Shown: positions 17,813-20,378 of the stretch, in pieces | How positions within the stretch are numbered: position 1 is the stretch's first letter | Layout: every line of letters begins with the position of its first letter | NCBI GenBank assembly: GCA_964387645.1 | Contig: CAYLYM010000068.1 | Span: 1 to 20,378 of the forward strand | Reading direction: 5' to 3' | DNA: 20,378 nt | Origin: CAYLYM01 sp964387645 | Lineage (GTDB): Bacteria; Calditrichota; Calditrichia; RBG-13-44-9 | Translations under genes and position numbers: made by a program | Notes under the pieces: generated by a model | The model's database searches: none | What the model was told of the DNA's origin: nothing | The model's input: the letters and a program-made list of their open reading frames with translations, nothing else

Positions 17813-18718
17813 TTAGTCCATAAACTCCTCTTCAAGGTGTTCACCCAGTTGATATTCCATAAAATAAACATAAGCATGTTCTAAATTGGGTTCAATGGGC
17901 TCTGCGGGATAACCATCTAAGTTTTCAGCAACTACCTCAATTTCCCAACCTTCTTTGGATGGGATAGTAGAAATAACCGGATATTTTTCTTTTATTATGT
18001 TTAATTCGCTATCCAACACTTGCAATCGCCAGGTTTTACCTTTTGCCTGGTTAATGAGTTTTTCCGGTGATCCCTTAAAGGCTACTTCTCCTTGGTTAAG
18101 CAATGCCATGTTAGTACAGGTACTTGATATATCACCAACAATGTGAGTAGATAGGATAATAGTAACATCTCGGTTACTTAAGTCGGATAGAATATTCCGG
18201 AAACGGATTCTTTCTTCAGGGTCAAGTCCAGTAGTAGGCTCATCTACAATAACTATTTTTGGATCTCCAATTAAAGCCTGGGCAATTCCCAGTCTTCTTT
18301 TCATACCACCTGATAGTTTATTCGCCAGACGATCACGAACTTCGTACAATCCCACTTTCTCCAGCATTTCATCTACAGCCTTCTTACGTTCGCGGCTGTT
18401 AGTGAGACCAGATAAACTAGCCACGTAATCTAAAAATTCCCAGGTCTTCAATTTAGCGAAAAAATGGAATTCCTGTGGTAGGTAACCTAACATCGCACGA
18501 ACTTCTCGACGATTTTTAATCAAATCATATCCATTAAATTTTACAATGCCTGAAGTAGGTTTCATAAGAGTTACCAGAATACGCATTAAAGTAGTTTTTC
18601 CCGCTCCATTTGGTCCTAATAAACCAAACATTCCTTCCTCAATTTCCAGATTGATATCTTTTAATGCATGTTTACCATTTTTGTAAATTTTGTTTAACCC
18701 TTGAATGGTAATTTTCAT
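17813..18718 (-). CDS. ABC transporter ATP-binding protein (CcmA/NatA type)
   Basis: This 301-residue cytoplasmic ATPase should energise the ABC-2 permease encoded just downstream. The A-loop tyrosine is Tyr12 (LNKIY), followed by Walker A GPNGAGKTT (35-43), Q-loop Gln82, signature LSGGMKRR (135-142), Walker B IVIVDEPTTGLDP with Glu160, and His192. An extra C-terminal region (about 215-301) ends with EPNLEHAYVYFM, matching KPTLEDAYLWLL in the ATPase part of the RND-ABC fusion; the two ATPases are clear paralogues. The ATG at 18718 has GAGGT about 5 bases upstream. It is the first gene of the - strand run, so the main promoter should lie in 18719-18830, but I see no single convincing box pair there. 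Confidence 0.92.
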   Translation of the reverse strand: MKITIQGLNKIYKNGKHALKDINLEIEEGMFGLLGPNGAGKTTLMRILVTLMKPTSGIVKFNGYDLIKNRREVRAMLGYLPQEFHFFAKLKTWEFLDYVASLSGLTNSRERKKAVDEMLEKVGLYEVRDRLANKLSGGMKRRLGIAQALIGDPKIVIVDEPTTGLDPEERIRFRNILSDLSNRDVTIILSTHIVGDISSTCTNMALLNQGEVAFKGSPEKLINQAKGKTWRLQVLDSELNIIKEKYPVISTIPSKEGWEIEVVAENLDGYPAEPIEPNLEHAYVYFMEYQLGEHLEEEFMD

Positions 18719-19297
18719 TATCTACCTCTGTCCTTTAAAGCAAAGATATTTATTCTTTCTATGGAAAGATTAAACAAATTTAAAACAATATTTTTGATTA
18801 AAACAAAATTTTTTAGAAAATTAGCTTTCATTTTAGCTTTTGCTTTTTATTTATTAAAAAATCAAAATATAATTTTTTATAAAATTTATTTATCAAATGT
18901 CCTTTCCAGTCCTGCATGTGTATCACTTCGTATTCTTATTCTGAATTTATTTTTAAGGATCCTATTTACGTAATCTTTTCACTAAAGCTGCAATATATCA
19001 TATTTTTTATTTATGTCTATTTTGCATTAGCAATTAAAATACATACCAATTCTCATGTTTTTATCGTAATTATTAGACCTATTAAAACTTTTTTTATTTC
19101 ATTTTTCGAAAAATATTTTTAAATAGATTTATTATAAATTAAAGAAAAATTTAAAAATAAAATTATCATGGTAATAAGACTAATTTAAAAACTTGTTTTG
19201 AAAATTTTTTTGAATAATATTAGAAAAAACAAAGATATTTTTAAAAATACCGTATGGACTATAAGCCTATGTGATTTATAATGGAAACTAAAAAAGG
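18719..19297. other. Very AT-rich intergenic region without a recognisable gene
   Basis: This gap separates the leftward seven-gene run from the rightward genes. Reading frames here are rich in Ile, Phe, Tyr and Lys, as expected from random AT-rich DNA, and show no family motif. A perfect 14-base palindrome, ATTTTTCGAAAAAT, lies at 19101-19114. The gap must contain the promoter of the - strand operon, but several poor TTG-N17-AT-rich matches compete and none stands out. No tRNA, CRISPR or terminator is apparent. Confidence 0.5.
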
Positions 19298-19580
19298 GTG
19301 AGGCAAACAAAAGGTCTTATTTTCGATATTAATAAATATGCTAATTACGATGGACCAGATATTCGGACAACAGTGTTTTTTTAAGGGTTGTCTGTTGAAT
19401 TGTTGTTGATGTCATAATCCGGAAAGTCGCTCTTTTGAAATTGAGCAATTTCAGCAGAAAGTTCGGGTGGATTGTCGAACTTTGCCGATTACTGAAAAGG
19501 TAGGCAGGTTTGTGAGTGTTGATGAGGTTTTACAAGAAATAGAAAAAGATTCATTGCGTGAATTTAGACGACGATATTGA
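19298..19580 (+). pseudogene. Remnant of a glycyl-radical-enzyme activating protein (radical SAM)
   Basis: The first frame reads TKGLIFDINKYANYDGP, then DIRTTVFF, and stops at TAA (19382-19384) after a run of seven T. Removing one T continues as KGCLLNC, Cys, stop TGA (19407-19409), CHNPESRSFEIEQ, and later VGRFVSVDEVLQEIEKD. This matches the start of activases such as PflA and CutD relatives (DGPGIRTTVFLKGCPL-C-WCHNPE, then GR-VSVDEV--EIEKD), including the CxxxCxxC cluster motif (codons at 19389, 19401, 19410). The TGA sits where Trp is usual, and DGPGIR has become DGPDIR. Similarity ends near 19555, before the SGGGVTFSGGEP region, so about two thirds of a normal gene is absent. The start is unclear: GTG 19298, or ATG 19281 with another shift. 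No partner glycyl-radical enzyme is in the window. Confidence 0.8.
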
Positions 19581-19611
19581 GCACAATGAGTTTTCAGTTT
19601 TAATGTGGATA

Positions 19612-19636
19612 ACCAGGTTCTTTTCATCTACCTGGT
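19612..19636 (+). other. Stem-loop upstream of the M24 peptidase gene
   Basis: ACCAGGT (19612-19618) pairs perfectly with ACCTGGT (19630-19636) around an 11-base loop. No T run follows, so it is not a standard terminator. It lies between the activase remnant and the peptidase promoter and may be a leftover or a binding site. Confidence 0.3.
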
Positions 19637-19680
19637 ACCACAAAAAATTGGGCAAAATCTTTTTATGTGTTCCTCAATAA

Positions 19681-19709
19681 TTGAGTCGTTTTAATGATTG
19701 ATCTATAAA
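19681..19709 (+). promoter_or_regulatory. Candidate sigma70 promoter of the M24 peptidase gene
   Basis: TTGAGT (19681-19686) and TATAAA (19704-19709) are 17 bases apart. A small palindrome, CTCAA-TAA-TTGAG (19673-19685), overlaps the -35 box and could be an operator. One problem is that the expected transcript start (about 19716) would fall inside the ribosome binding site AGGTGG (19715-19720), so the box pair may be a chance match. Confidence 0.3.
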
Positions 19710-19724
19710 AAAGCAGGTGGTGAT

Positions 19725-20378
19725 ATGTTTGACCCAGAAGTCTATCAAAATCGGCGTAAAAATTTAGCTAAAACAGTTGGTTCAGGTGTGATTCTTTTTT
19801 TTGGTAATGATGAAAGTCCCATGAATTATGCGGATAATCCTTACCCGTTTCGGCAAGACAGTTCCTTTCTTTATTATTGGGGATTGGATGAACCCAATTT
19901 AGCAGCGATTATAGATGTGGATGAACAGAAAGAAATCTTGTTTGGTTATGATTTTAGCGTGGATGATATTATCTGGATGGGGCCGCAACCATCTCTGGCG
20001 GAAAGAGCTGCCCGGGCCGGCATTAAAGAGATTTCACCTATTAATAAACTGGCTTCGGAAGTTCAGAAGGCAGATCAACAAAGACGGAAAATTCATTATC
20101 TGCCTCAATATCGACCAGAAAATCGAATTAAAATTCAGCAAATTTTAGGAATTCAAGCTGATATGGTGGATTATTATGCTTCGGTTGAACTTATTTGTGC
20201 TGTGGTGACGCAACGCTCGGTAAAATCCAACGAAGAGATTCAAGAAATCGAAAAAGCACTGGATATAAGCTATGAAATGCATACATTAGCTATGAAAATG
20301 GTTCGTCCAGGAATTTACGAAAGGGAAGTGGTTGGTGCTATGGTGGGCAAAGCTTACGCCATGGGTGGTGGAATTTCT
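19725..20378 (+). CDS. Xaa-Pro aminopeptidase, M24 family (5' part; cut by the window end)
   Basis: The enzyme would remove the N-terminal residue before proline from peptides, using two metal ions, in the cytoplasm. The frame is open for 218 codons to the window edge. The ATG at 19725 follows AGGTGGTGAT. Residues 1 to about 140 match the aminopeptidase P N-terminal domain (FDPEVYQNRRKNLAKTV; PYPFRQDSSFLYYWGLDEP). The linker and the start of the pita-bread catalytic domain follow (VKSNEEIQEIEKALDISYEM; RPGIYEREVVGAM). The metal ligands would lie beyond the edge and cannot be checked. It is probably a single housekeeping gene unrelated to the efflux cluster. Confidence 0.9.
   Translation, partial: MFDPEVYQNRRKNLAKTVGSGVILFFGNDESPMNYADNPYPFRQDSSFLYYWGLDEPNLAAIIDVDEQKEILFGYDFSVDDIIWMGPQPSLAERAARAGIKEISPINKLASEVQKADQQRRKIHYLPQYRPENRIKIQQILGIQADMVDYYASVELICAVVTQRSVKSNEEIQEIEKALDISYEMHTLAMKMVRPGIYEREVVGAMVGKAYAMGGGIS

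Noticed and set aside
18730..18760. Bacteroidetes-type promoter (TATCTTTG, - strand) before the ATPase gene
   Set aside because: The -7-like box matches, but the nearest upstream TTTG is about 26 bases away, too far for that promoter class. Other genes show strong Shine-Dalgarno sequences, unlike typical Bacteroidetes.
18916..19122. 68-codon hydrophobic + strand ORF in the AT-rich gap
   Set aside because: Its composition (Ile, Phe, Tyr, Lys) is what AT-rich noise gives. It lacks a good ribosome binding site and any recognisable motif.
19407..19409. UGA read as tryptophan or selenocysteine in the activase remnant
   Set aside because: TGG is used normally for Trp in neighbouring genes, and the remnant also has a frameshift and a large 3' loss, so decay explains the TGA.

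Overview
This is an AT-rich bacterial chromosomal window. The layout suggests a Gram-negative, diderm cell: a TolC-type outer-membrane factor, a lipoprotein membrane-fusion adaptor and two RND pumps lie together. Strong Shine-Dalgarno sequences precede several genes, and ABC-2 permeases carry large extracytoplasmic domains. My best guess is a member of the FCB superphylum outside the classical Bacteroidetes (for example a Calditrichota- or Ignavibacteria-like lineage). This rests on gene content and is only an inference; no rRNA or marker gene is present to test it.

Left part (1-2570, + strand). The first 400 bases hold no convincing gene, but contain a cluster of inverted repeats, a repeat-like segment and a good sigma70-type promoter. 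A two-gene operon follows: a PfkB-family sugar kinase resembling fructokinase (401-1309) and an iron-dependent alcohol dehydrogenase (1329-2497). The dehydrogenase is broken by one missing base in a T run. A clear rho-independent terminator closes the operon.

Centre (2674-18718, all - strand). Seven genes run in one direction, so they are read from right to left: ABC ATPase, 1109-residue ABC-2 permease with a degenerate M1-peptidase-like domain and a golvesin-like C-terminus, TolC, lipoprotein adaptor, RND pump, a second RND pump fused to an ABC ATPase, and a small ABC-2 permease. This combines a complete RND tripartite efflux system with two ABC modules. The key gene is the 1571-residue RND-ABC fusion (3497-8212). 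Its first ABC beta strand is separated from the Walker A part by about 180 residues carrying four predicted membrane helices. The topology is consistent: 12 RND helices, then 2, then 4, so both pieces of the ATPase face the cytoplasm. I know of no characterised protein of this design; it is the best candidate here for an undescribed system.

Right part (18719-20378, + strand). A very AT-rich gap of about 580 bases precedes the decayed remains of a glycyl-radical-enzyme activase (radical SAM) gene. Next comes the 5' part of an M24-family Xaa-Pro aminopeptidase that runs off the end of the window.
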